Origin: Roseiflexaceae bacterium
GTDB lineage: Bacteria > Chloroflexota > Chloroflexia > Chloroflexales > Roseiflexaceae
NCBI GenBank assembly: GCA_947462525.1
Contig: CANHPK010000161.1
Coordinates: 1-5,115, forward strand
Length of the DNA: 5,115 nucleotides
Direction: 5' to 3'
Positions 1 to 5,115 of the stretch are shown one piece after another (position 1 is the first letter of the stretch; each line of letters starts with the position of its first letter). The position numbers and the translations under genes are program-made. The notes below the pieces were generated by a model. The model saw only the letters and a program-made list of their open reading frames with translations, was not told where the DNA came from and searched no databases.

Positions 1-121
1 ACTCGACGCACCGCTTCCGCTGACATTCATGAACATGCGCGAAGCCGCCAAGCGCGACGACGCCACAGTACTGGACATTATCATGACCCGCATGCACACG
101 CAGAACGGGGAAGACGCATGA
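1..121 (+). CDS. 3' end of an unrecognised protein-coding gene (partial)
   Basis: The reading frame whose codons begin at position 2 is open from the window edge and ends at TGA 119-121, giving 39 C-terminal residues that finish MTRMHTQNGEDA. The stop overlaps the ATG of the next gene in an ATGA arrangement, typical of translationally coupled operon genes, which is the main support for it being real. The fragment is too short for a family call: it is mixed hydrophilic with one helix-like stretch (AAKRDDATVLDIIMTRM) and no recognisable motif. Since it heads or continues an operon with a HEPN protein, a nucleotidyltransferase or another nucleic-acid enzyme is possible, but nothing in these residues shows that. 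Internal ATGs at 29 and 35 exist, but the frame is open upstream, so the true start is outside. Confidence 0.7.
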   Translation, partial: LDAPLPLTFMNMREAAKRDDATVLDIIMTRMHTQNGEDA

Positions 122-612
122 CTGCACGCAAATTCATCGGCCAACTGCGCTACAACCTCAACGACATCCCCGGCGAATACCGCACACTCGCGATGCACGA
201 CGAGCGGATTGCGGGGATTTTGCTCAATCAGGGCGAATACCGGCATGCGACGTATTTCCTCGTTCAGTCGATGGAAAAACACGTACGCGCCACCATTTAT
301 ACCCGCGTCGATCCAAACAATGCCTACTACCGAGAACGGACACGGACACACGACGTCGACGCGTTATTGACTTTTCTGCTCGAGATTATCGACGTCGACG
401 ACACGGTGCGTGCAACGATTCAGCAACAACTCGATTCACATGTATTAGCCGAGACGCGCTTCGGTACGCTCCACAACGATTTGCGCTATCTCAAGTATTC
501 GGATCGACATCAATCCTATTCGATGCTCACTGTTGACATGCATGATGCCCTCCATGCACGTGAACGACTCCAAGTTTTGAAGCGCTTCCTCGGCGATATG
601 ACTCGCCTTTAG
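118..612 (+). CDS. HEPN-like domain protein, 164 aa
   Basis: All-helical small protein resembling HEPN domains. Residues 30-60 (RIAGILLNQGEYRHATYFLVQSMEKHVRA, in part) match the HEPN helix pattern 'A..LL..g.Y..A.Y...Q..EKhvKA'. Residues 76-92 give the second helical pair (THDVDALL...), and residues 119-134 (HNDLRYLKYSDRHQSY) resemble the R-Y-x-x-Y/S segment of the last HEPN helix. HEPN proteins are often RNases in toxin-antitoxin or defence systems, or non-catalytic nucleic-acid adaptors. The catalytic Rx4-6H motif is uncertain here: R114-FGTL-H119 fits the spacing, but its position was not verified on a structure. The start at 118 is favoured by a GGGGAAG Shine-Dalgarno at 107-113 and the ATGA overlap with the upstream stop. 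The pseudo-RecQ-PRT gene follows after 17 nt, so the two are probably co-transcribed. The HEPN call rests on pattern recognition only. Confidence 0.72.
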   Translation: MTARKFIGQLRYNLNDIPGEYRTLAMHDERIAGILLNQGEYRHATYFLVQSMEKHVRATIYTRVDPNNAYYRERTRTHDVDALLTFLLEIIDVDDTVRATIQQQLDSHVLAETRFGTLHNDLRYLKYSDRHQSYSMLTVDMHDALHARERLQVLKRFLGDMTRL

Positions 613-629
613 CACCCGCTGGGGGATCC

Positions 630-2690
630 ATGGCTGCGACGCTCGACACCATCTATGCTATCGCCTACGCAAACGACACTGCGCATCAGTACGAGTTTCG
701 TGGGTTGTTGACCGAGCTCATGGCAGGCAAATCGTGCATTTCGATTCACCCACTGCTTTCACATCGACGCTTGTTGTTCGTGCTGGCTGCAGCGCAGAGT
801 TCGATTACAACCGGCAAAATCGGCGTGCTTTTTACCAGTGCGGACGGTCCATCGCTCCTCGCGTCGACGCTCGCAGCACGTATGGGTTTGCACATCCACA
901 CGATTCGAACGTCGGCCGAACTGCGTGCACCTACGCTCGCCCATGATCTGGATGCACGCGCCTGCCAGCTGTTGGTCGTTCCGGTGCACGCCATTGACGC
1001 CACATCGCTCGCTGCCATGGCACTCCAGCTTGCTGGTCGCATCGGCTGGCTCGGCATCAGCGAGGCGCAAACCATCAATCAACACAGCACACACTATGAA
1101 CCACGCTACGAGTACGTCGTGGCAGCCCGCAAAAAGCATTGGCCTACCACGCCAGTCCTGATGTCTGCAGCCGCAATGACACTCGCAGAGTATCATGCGC
1201 TCCATGCGAAAATCCCGGCCGCCTGTGCCGAATCGATGCCGCTCCGTGACCTCGTGCAGCAGTTTGCAGTAATTGACTCCACAGAATATACAGTCCGCCT
1301 TGCCAGGCTGGTCAAAATACTTTCGCAGACACCAACCAAGAGCGTTGTTTTCTGTGCGAGCGACCACGACGCAGCTAGGATGCAACGCTGGTTGACCCAA
1401 AATGCAATCAACGCAGTAATACTCCCTGTGTTACCGGACAACGACGAACAACTCGTGTTCAATCAACAGCTCACCCAAGGAGGCCACCGCTGTGTCGTGG
1501 CATCAGGACCACTGCCGGATTGGGTCGATACACACGGGTACACCACCGTCATTCACTTTGACCCGCCCGAACGCCTCACGACGTATATGGACGAACTTTC
1601 TTCTGTAGGTGGGATCGACGCAAACGTCAGCGCATATATACGGATGACCCCTCGTGAACGCCTCACAGTCCACGCGGATGCGATTGAAGCACTAACCACA
1701 GACCACTTGCACCACATCATCCAATACCTCCAGAAAAATCCACAAGGCGTCTCGTCGATCAACATTCTCAACAACGTCATGCTGAGCGATCACACAATCC
1801 AAAGTGGTCTGGCACATCTGCTCGTCCAGGGGTGTGTTAGTAGTCCTTCGACCTCACGCTACGCCCTTGGTCCACAGCGTTGGGATGCCGCCCGTCACGG
1901 GATTATCCTACCCACCATGGCGATGCTCGACAGCGTGCTCTTGAGCGATTGTATCTCCCCCGGGCAGTGCATCGGTCAGTCCCTCGGGCAAGCCCTTGGC
2001 GACAACCAAAGCGCGGTCTGCGGCGTATGTACGGTGTGCACTGGAGTCGATGATGACGCGCCACTCGAACAAAACATCCTGGTAAGTGCAAATTCTTTCG
2101 TCAAAAAAGACTTCGTCGCCATTACCCCAAAAACACACTGGCCCGCAGGTGCAGTAATCAGCCAGAGCAACAGCATCCCCAATGAATATCGCGCCGCCGA
2201 AGGCAAAGCATTGTGTATCTACGACGATCCCGTCTTTGGGAAGCTCGTGCGCACCAGACCAGATGAAATCCATGACGAGCTCATTGAGGCGAGTGTGTCG
2301 ATTCTGCGACGCTGGCTGCAACAACGTGCCCTCGATCAAAAAGTCATCACAACCATCCCCGCCCGCCCGCACAAAGCACATATGCTCGCGGCATATGCAC
2401 AGGCAATTGCGAGCGAATTGGGCATACCGTACATCCCACTGATTGTCGCCAAGCCCACACTCAGTGAGCAGTCTCGGATGACCAATCAACTCTTGCGCGC
2501 AGCCAACACCTACACCGGCTACGAGATCCGAGACGAATGTCATGGCAAGCAGATAATCTTGTTCGACGACTACGTCGACTCCGGCTGGTCGATGACCACG
2601 GCAGCGTTTTTGTTACAAAAAAAGGGTTCTGGGACAGTTCATCCCTTTGCGTTTGCACTCAAAGGGAGGCGAGGAACCGGCGTGCACTAA
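630..2690 (+). CDS. RecQ-like pseudo-helicase fused to a ComF-type phosphoribosyltransferase domain
   Basis: The order matches RecQ-PRT fusions. RecA1 is ~20-185, RecA2 ~222-345, a winged-helix-like segment ~350-415, the zinc site C447-x16-C464-x2-C467-x2-C470 (the spacing of RecQ zinc sites), and the PRT domain ~515-680, with PRPP loop D646-D-Y-V-D650-S-G652. RecQ landmarks are clear: EFR at 22-24, the Q151...Y156-x-P158-x-Y160 loop, IHFDPPERLTTYMDEL at 308-323. Every ATPase motif is altered: P-loop PTGGGKS is P41-LLSHRR47, DEAH is S144-EAQ, TATA is S179-AAA, and QEIGRAGRDG is D321-ELSSVGGID, without the arginines. The 'AGKS' at 32-35 aligns with the AGR[DS] stretch before the P-loop, so it is not a Walker A. 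The protein is full length with no frameshift, which argues against decay. I infer a DNA-binding scaffold with an active PRT; substrate unknown. The start at ATG 630 has a GGGGG Shine-Dalgarno (619-624 region). It is the last gene of the + operon. Confidence 0.88.
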   Translation: MAATLDTIYAIAYANDTAHQYEFRGLLTELMAGKSCISIHPLLSHRRLLFVLAAAQSSITTGKIGVLFTSADGPSLLASTLAARMGLHIHTIRTSAELRAPTLAHDLDARACQLLVVPVHAIDATSLAAMALQLAGRIGWLGISEAQTINQHSTHYEPRYEYVVAARKKHWPTTPVLMSAAAMTLAEYHALHAKIPAACAESMPLRDLVQQFAVIDSTEYTVRLARLVKILSQTPTKSVVFCASDHDAARMQRWLTQNAINAVILPVLPDNDEQLVFNQQLTQGGHRCVVASGPLPDWVDTHGYTTVIHFDPPERLTTYMDELSSVGGIDANVSAYIRMTPRERLTVHADAIEALTTDHLHHIIQYLQKNPQGVSSINILNNVMLSDHTIQSGLAHLLVQGCVSSPSTSRYALGPQRWDAARHGIILPTMAMLDSVLLSDCISPGQCIGQSLGQALGDNQSAVCGVCTVCTGVDDDAPLEQNILVSANSFVKKDFVAITPKTHWPAGAVISQSNSIPNEYRAAEGKALCIYDDPVFGKLVRTRPDEIHDELIEASVSILRRWLQQRALDQKVITTIPARPHKAHMLAAYAQAIASELGIPYIPLIVAKPTLSEQSRMTNQLLRAANTYTGYEIRDECHGKQIILFDDYVDSGWSMTTAAFLLQKKGSGTVHPFAFALKGRRGTGVH

Positions 2691-2733
2691 CCCGCTAACA
2701 TTGCGGCGAGCGCTGATTTACAACACAATTGCG

Positions 2734-2890
2734 CAACGACCCTCAAGGGCGAGGTACACCTCGCCCGCTTTTTCCAGCCTCGCCCGCTTTTCACCCGACC
2801 TCGCCCGCCATTGTGTGGATATGCATCTACGGGCGACGTACCCCGCTTCGCGGGGCATGACGACGTCACCCCTGGTTGCCCGCGGTCATG
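2734..2890 (+). repeat. Tandem intergenic repeat, copy 1 (157 bp)
   Basis: This copy begins CAACGACCCTCAA and ends at the base before copy 2. It contains hairpin 1 (2747-2766, 9-bp arms GGGCGAGGT/ACCTCGCCC), three CTCGCCCGC blocks starting at 2760, 2779 and 2800, and hairpin 2 (2831-2871). Hairpin 2 has an inner stem CCCCGC-TTC-GCGGGG at 2841-2855 and outer arms GGGCGACGT and ACGTCACCC. Compared with copy 2 it has one extra 19-bp CTCGCCCGC unit; otherwise the two differ at roughly 11 positions by my alignment. It resembles REP/MITE-like intergenic repeats; no coding capacity. Confidence 0.85.
2747..2773 (+). terminator. Possible intrinsic terminator of the HEPN/pseudo-RecQ operon, formed by repeat hairpin 1
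   Basis: The GC-rich inverted repeat GGGCGAGGTACACCTCGCCC is followed on the + strand by GC and five Ts (2769-2773), the form of a Rho-independent terminator, 56 nt past the stop of the + strand operon. The same structure with its T-run recurs at 3041-3067; the copy-2 version at 2904-2923 has four Ts. On the other strand there is no T-run, so any termination would be in the + direction. Whether this is its function or a by-product of the repeat is inference. Confidence 0.5.
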
Positions 2891-3028
2891 CAACGACCCT
2901 CAAGGGCGAGGTACACCTCGCCCGCTTTTCACCCGACCTCGCCCGCTATTGTATAGAATTGCATCTACGGGCGATGTACCCCGCTTCGCGGGGCATGACG
3001 ACGTCGCCCCTGATTGACCGCGGTCGTC
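2891..3028 (+). repeat. Tandem intergenic repeat, copy 2 (138 bp)
   Basis: Directly abuts copy 1, head to tail. The first 39 bases are identical to copy 1; it then lacks one 19-bp block, leaving two CTCGCCCGC motifs at 2917 and 2938. Hairpin 1 is at 2904-2923. Hairpin 2 spans 2969-3009, with the same CCCCGC-TTC-GCGGGG core (2979-2993) and outer arms GGGCGATGT and ACGTCGCCC. Relative to copy 1 the outer stem gains a G-C pair and has a T.G wobble, so pairing is kept despite substitutions. Confidence 0.85.
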
Positions 3029-3100
3029 CAATGCCCCAAAGGGCGAGGTACACCTCGCCCGCTTTTTCCAGCCTCGCCCTTGTTTATTGACATCGCCCGC
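3029..3100 (+). repeat. Tandem intergenic repeat, copy 3 (5' part only)
   Basis: Starts immediately after copy 2 with CAATGCCCCAAA in place of CAACGACCCTCAA. It carries hairpin 1 unchanged (3041-3060) and the longer, copy-1-like GCTTTTTCCAGC linker. It then has CTCGCCC at 3073 and an ATCGCCCGC at 3092, the blocks again about 19 bp apart. Similarity fades after that and hairpin 2 is missing, so this is a truncated copy. Confidence 0.75.
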
Positions 3101-3119
3101 AACACTCCCCCACCCCCAA

Positions 3120-3335
3120 TCACCAATCTTCGCCGTCGTCTGATTCATCGTCTGGGTTATCGTCCGTGTACGGTTCTTCCCACTCTTCCTGCTCCTGCCA
3201 ACCCCCGTCATCCTCGGTGACCGACAGATCATCCTCGCGGGCGAGGGCGTACGCCCAGGCGGGGTCATCTTCTGCCAGTTCTGCGAGGTCGTCGTCATAC
3301 TCGTCCACATCACCACAGCCGCACGTTCGACACAT
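3120..3335 (-). CDS. Small highly acidic protein with N-terminal CxxCxC cluster, 71 aa
   Basis: Not recognised as a named family. It starts MCRTCGCGDVDEYDDD, so C2, C5 and C7 form a compact possible metal-binding cluster. The rest is extremely acidic: I count 18 Asp and 12 Glu in 71 residues against two Arg and no Lys or His, with Trp/Tyr scattered through (YTDD, WQEQEEWEEPY) and a terminal Trp. No signal peptide or membrane segment is visible. The gene is supported by a strong GAGGAGG Shine-Dalgarno 5 nt before the ATG and by a promoter-like region upstream that is insulated from the protease by a terminator. The acidic composition could suit binding to a basic protein or a DNA-mimic role, but nothing shows this. 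It converges on the repeat array and on the + operon. Confidence 0.75.
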   Translation of the reverse strand: MCRTCGCGDVDEYDDDLAELAEDDPAWAYALAREDDLSVTEDDGGWQEQEEWEEPYTDDNPDDESDDGEDW

Positions 3336-3340
3336 GACAT

Positions 3341-3347
3341 CCTCCTC
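3341..3347 (-). promoter_or_regulatory. Strong Shine-Dalgarno of the small acidic gene
   Basis: On the - strand this reads GAGGAGG followed by ATGTC and the ATG at 3335-3333, a near-ideal ribosome binding site with 5-nt spacing. It fixes the start codon and is the best single argument that this short frame is translated. Confidence 0.75.
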
Positions 3348-3359
3348 ATCGTGTCAACC

Positions 3360-3365
3360 AGTATA
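3360..3365 (-). promoter_or_regulatory. Putative -10 element (TATACT) of the small acidic gene
   Basis: On the - strand the hexamer TATACT (5 of 6 to TATAAT) lies 24 nt before the ATG, which would give a short leader containing the Shine-Dalgarno. At 17-18 nt spacing the -35 position holds only a poor match (GTACGT/TGTACG), inside the 18-bp palindrome. That would fit a regulated promoter, but the call is weak on sequence alone. Confidence 0.4.
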
Positions 3366-3375
3366 CGGCCGCACG

Positions 3376-3393
3376 CATGTGTACGTACACATG
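3376..3393. promoter_or_regulatory. Perfect 18-bp palindrome, candidate operator
   Basis: CATGTGTACGTACACATG is its own reverse complement over all 18 bases. It lies between the protease terminator and the small acidic gene, 10 nt upstream of the putative -10 element, and so covers the -35 position. This is the typical placement of a dimeric regulator's site. The regulator is not in the window. Confidence 0.5.
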
Positions 3394-3404
3394 TAAACGC
3401 GCAC

Positions 3405-3438
3405 AAAAACGCCCCTCTGTGCCGCGGCACAGAGGGGC
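3405..3438 (-). terminator. Intrinsic terminator of the subtilase gene
   Basis: Bases 3411-3438 form a perfect 28-base palindrome (half-site GCCCCTCTGTGCCG), giving a long GC-rich hairpin that starts 15 nt past the protease stop codon. Reading on the - strand it is followed by G and five Ts (complement of AAAAA at 3405-3409), a classic Rho-independent terminator. It separates the protease from the small acidic gene downstream. Confidence 0.85.
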
Positions 3439-3453
3439 AGACGCTACCGTGTG

Positions 3454-5115
3454 TTATGGTGCGCTCCGGATCACGTCTTCGACGGGGTAATCAAAGACTT
3501 GCGACGAAAACCGAAAAATACTATCCGTCGTTGCACTCACGTACCCGACATCGTCGACCAAGAAGTGGCTCGTCAACGTGCCATTGGTCACCGTTTTAAT
3601 TTCGAGCGGCACACTCGACCCGCGCAAAGCGGTAACGTTAATCGAAAACGGTACATACCCAAGGGTGGAATTCGTCGCATAACACTGCGGGATGGTTGCC
3701 ACCAGCACACTATTGAGCTTCACCGTTGTCACATCGTTGCCGCACACCGTCTCGGGGGAATAACTGTACGTGTGCAGGCGCAGGTACGTCGCTTCTGCGG
3801 GGATAGTCAGGGTCGTCGCCAAAATCGACGTTTCGTTGTTTAAACCACCTAGCCACGCAAAGTATGTCCCATGACGCGGCAAAAACCGCGAAAACGCCGT
3901 ACTAATGAGGCCAATAGAAGGCGTGCTCGAGCTTGAATCCGTCCATGCCGTCTGCGCGTAGCCCGTCTCGAACCCGCCGTTGGTCACACTCGTCGACCAG
4001 GCCGGCAAAGCCGTTGCCGTCATCGTCACACTCGCGGTCAGTGTCGGACTGGGTGTCTCGGACGGTGTTGCAGTCTCTGACGGGGTCAGCGTCGCTGTCC
4101 GGGTCGGGGTGATTGTTTTGGTGGCAGTCCGTGTCCGTGTCCGCGTCTTGGATGCCGTGTGGCGCGGATTGCGGGTCATGGTGCGTGTCGCCGTCCGCGT
4201 CCGCGTCATGGTGCGCGATTTGGTGACACTGGCAGTGCGGGTAACCGTAACGGTCGGTGTAATCGCACCCTCGATGGCTGCCAGACGGGCTGCTGCGGCC
4301 ACATCGATACGATTGATGGACAAGGGATCAGCTGCACGACTATCAATAATGGTTGTGCCACTGGTCTGCAACCACGTCAAGACCGTAGCCACCGATGCCG
4401 TGGGGACCATACTCTTGAGCACGGCCCACGCGCCAGCGACATGCGGTGCAGCCATGCTTGTGCCTTGATAGTCGTCGTAACTCGTGGTCGATGCTGCAGT
4501 CGCCGACATGATTTTGTGCCCGGGAGCCATCAGGTCCAGCAACCGATCGCCCTGCGCATTTGGGTTGTTGTTCATCACCATGGGTCGATTCGAGAAACTC
4601 GCCGGCGCATCCAGGGTCGCCGTGCGCGCGGAACTCGTCGCACCGACCGCAATCGCCGTCGCAATACAGGCCGGCGATGCAATCCCGTACGTATACGAAT
4701 CATTGCCGCTTGCAATGACCGTGGCTATCCCAGCCGCCCGGAGTGTGTCCACCGGCGTTTTGACGGGATCACGGTCACACGAGGTAATCCCCGTGTACAG
4801 TCCGCCGCCCAGACTCATATTGACCGCTGCCAACGTGCCCCATTCGGCCGTGCGGCGCTGCGCAAAAACCCAGTTGAGAGCCAAAATCTGATCGGATTCG
4901 TACGACATCACACACGGTCCTGTCGCACTCACCCCACATGCGCTCGTCGCAAACAGACTAAACACCTGCACGGCGATGATTTTGGCGGCAGGCGCCACGC
5001 CCGAGAACGTCCGCCCGCCATAGGTCAGTTGCTTGCCGGCGACTATCCCGGCGACGTGCGTCCCGTGACTACACAAATCGGCACACGGCTCTGCTGCACC
5101 GGTCCCAAACTTCTG
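3454..5115 (-). CDS. Secreted S8 subtilisin-like serine protease with Thr-rich linker and C-terminal jelly-roll-like domain (5' end missing)
   Basis: Subtilase, a secreted endopeptidase. The frame is open from the right edge (first residues QKFGTGAAEPCADLCSHGTHVAG) to TAA 3456-3454, giving 553 residues. Numbering from the edge, catalytic His is H17 in SHGTHVAGIVAG, oxyanion Asn is N138 in IASGND, and catalytic Ser is S220 in GTSMAAPHVAG. The catalytic Asp, propeptide and signal peptide would lie outside the window. SPACIATAIAVGA and the NMSLGGG strand are also typical of the family. Several Cys in the catalytic part suggest disulfides and export. After ~285 comes an 82-residue Thr/Arg-rich linker, then a domain from NGGFE (379) to FLVDDVGYVS (~527). 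This resembles the jelly-roll adhesion or carbohydrate-binding modules on extracellular enzymes, a weaker call. No LPXTG or membrane anchor ends the protein. The TTG at 5076 is internal, not the start. Confidence 0.93.
   Translation of the reverse strand, partial: QKFGTGAAEPCADLCSHGTHVAGIVAGKQLTYGGRTFSGVAPAAKIIAVQVFSLFATSACGVSATGPCVMSYESDQILALNWVFAQRRTAEWGTLAAVNMSLGGGLYTGITSCDRDPVKTPVDTLRAAGIATVIASGNDSYTYGIASPACIATAIAVGATSSARTATLDAPASFSNRPMVMNNNPNAQGDRLLDLMAPGHKIMSATAASTTSYDDYQGTSMAAPHVAGAWAVLKSMVPTASVATVLTWLQTSGTTIIDSRAADPLSINRIDVAAAARLAAIEGAITPTVTVTRTASVTKSRTMTRTRTATRTMTRNPRHTASKTRTRTRTATKTITPTRTATLTPSETATPSETPSPTLTASVTMTATALPAWSTSVTNGGFETGYAQTAWTDSSSSTPSIGLISTAFSRFLPRHGTYFAWLGGLNNETSILATTLTIPAEATYLRLHTYSYSPETVCGNDVTTVKLNSVLVATIPQCYATNSTLGYVPFSINVTALRGSSVPLEIKTVTNGTLTSHFLVDDVGYVSATTDSIFRFSSQVFDYPVEDVIRSAP
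4015..4260 (-). repeat. Low-complexity Thr/Arg-rich linker within the subtilase
   Basis: Encodes 82 residues, about 32 of them Thr, alternating with Arg, Ala, Pro, Ser, Val and Met in TxTR-type dipeptide repeats. The first two thirds are basic (TRTRTATRTMTR, KTRTRTRTATK); the last third shifts to acidic/Pro-Ser (TPSETATPSETPSPT). It separates the protease domain from the C-terminal domain and is probably extended and possibly glycosylated. The repetitive DNA also produces a long but spurious Val/Arg-rich open frame on the + strand. Confidence 0.85.

Larger units (their letters stand above)
2691..3119. other. Non-coding convergent intergenic region filled by repeats
   Basis: About 430 nt between the stop of the pseudo-RecQ-PRT gene and the stop of the small acidic gene, which converge on it. 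Nearly all of it from 2734 to about 3100 is repeat array; 2691-2733 is unique AT-richer sequence, and 3101-3119 is a C-rich run. Open frames crossing it owe their length to the repeated units and have no Shine-Dalgarno or protein-like composition, so I see no gene here. Confidence 0.8.

Noticed and set aside
351..400. Two copies of CGACGTCGACG 39 bp apart
   Set aside because: They lie inside the HEPN-like gene and encode the Asp-Val-Asp strings (HDVDA, IDVDD). Self-complementary GAC/GTC codons explain the symmetry.
759..1400. 213-codon - strand open frame inside the pseudo-RecQ gene
   Set aside because: It is antisense to a protein whose RecQ alignment runs continuously; rich in Cys/Arg/His, with no motifs, and best explained as a shadow.
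2647..3090. 147-codon open frame on the + strand across the repeat array
   Set aside because: It starts inside the pseudo-RecQ-PRT gene, has no ribosome binding site, and its length comes from the repeat units, which translate into repeated YPASRGMTTSPL strings without protein-like character.
2734..3100. CRISPR array
   Set aside because: Units are 138-157 bp and abut directly, the 19-21-bp sub-repeats have near-identical rather than unique spacers, and no cas gene is present.
2900..3430. 176-codon open frame on the - strand
   Set aside because: It overlaps the small acidic gene in another frame and runs through the repeats and the terminator. Its composition (Arg/Thr/Pro-rich) is that of shadow coding, and the strong Shine-Dalgarno serves the acidic frame instead.
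3980..4468. Val/Arg-rich 162-codon + strand open frame opposite the protease linker
   Set aside because: Its VRVRV-type repeats are just the complement of the TxTR codons of the linker.
5074..5076. TTG at 5076 as the start of the subtilase
   Set aside because: The frame is open to the window edge, and starting here would place the catalytic His at residue 4 and remove the catalytic Asp, propeptide and signal peptide. The gene is simply cut by the window.

Overview
The window looks like bacterial chromosome of moderately high GC, densely coded. The lineage is an inference: a secreted subtilase whose catalytic domain is joined by a long Thr-rich 'TxTxTR' linker to a jelly-roll-like C-terminal domain is a style common in Chloroflexota (Chloroflexus, Roseiflexus, Herpetosiphon relatives). 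No rRNA or other phylogenetic marker is present to confirm it.

Left half (1-2690, + strand): a three-gene unit. It holds the last 39 codons of an unrecognised gene, a 164-aa HEPN-like protein whose start codon overlaps the upstream stop (ATGA), and, 17 nt further on, a 686-aa protein with the layout of RecQ helicase-phosphoribosyltransferase fusions. In that protein the order RecA1, RecA2, winged helix, four-Cys zinc site and PRT domain can be followed end to end. The ATPase signatures, however, are gone: PTGGGKS reads PLLSHRR, DEAH reads SEAQ, TATA reads SAAA, and the motif VI arginines are lost. The zinc site (C-x16-C-x2-C-x2-C) and the PRPP loop (DDYVDSG) are intact. It therefore looks like a pseudo-helicase carrying a live PRT domain, made in a tight operon with a HEPN protein. 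This is the most interesting content of the window.

Middle (2691-3119): a non-coding stretch between convergent genes, filled by about 2.4 head-to-tail copies of a 138-157 bp GC-rich repeat. Each full copy carries two hairpins, and the first hairpin of copies 1 and 3 is followed by a T-run, so it may end the left operon.

Right half (3120-5115, - strand): a 71-aa, extremely acidic protein with an N-terminal CxxCxC cluster, a strong Shine-Dalgarno and its own promoter region containing a perfect 18-bp palindrome. Next comes a perfect-palindrome intrinsic terminator, and then the 3' part (553 codons) of a secreted S8 serine protease that runs off the right edge. The protease and the small acidic protein are separate transcription units with no visible link to the HEPN/pseudo-RecQ operon.
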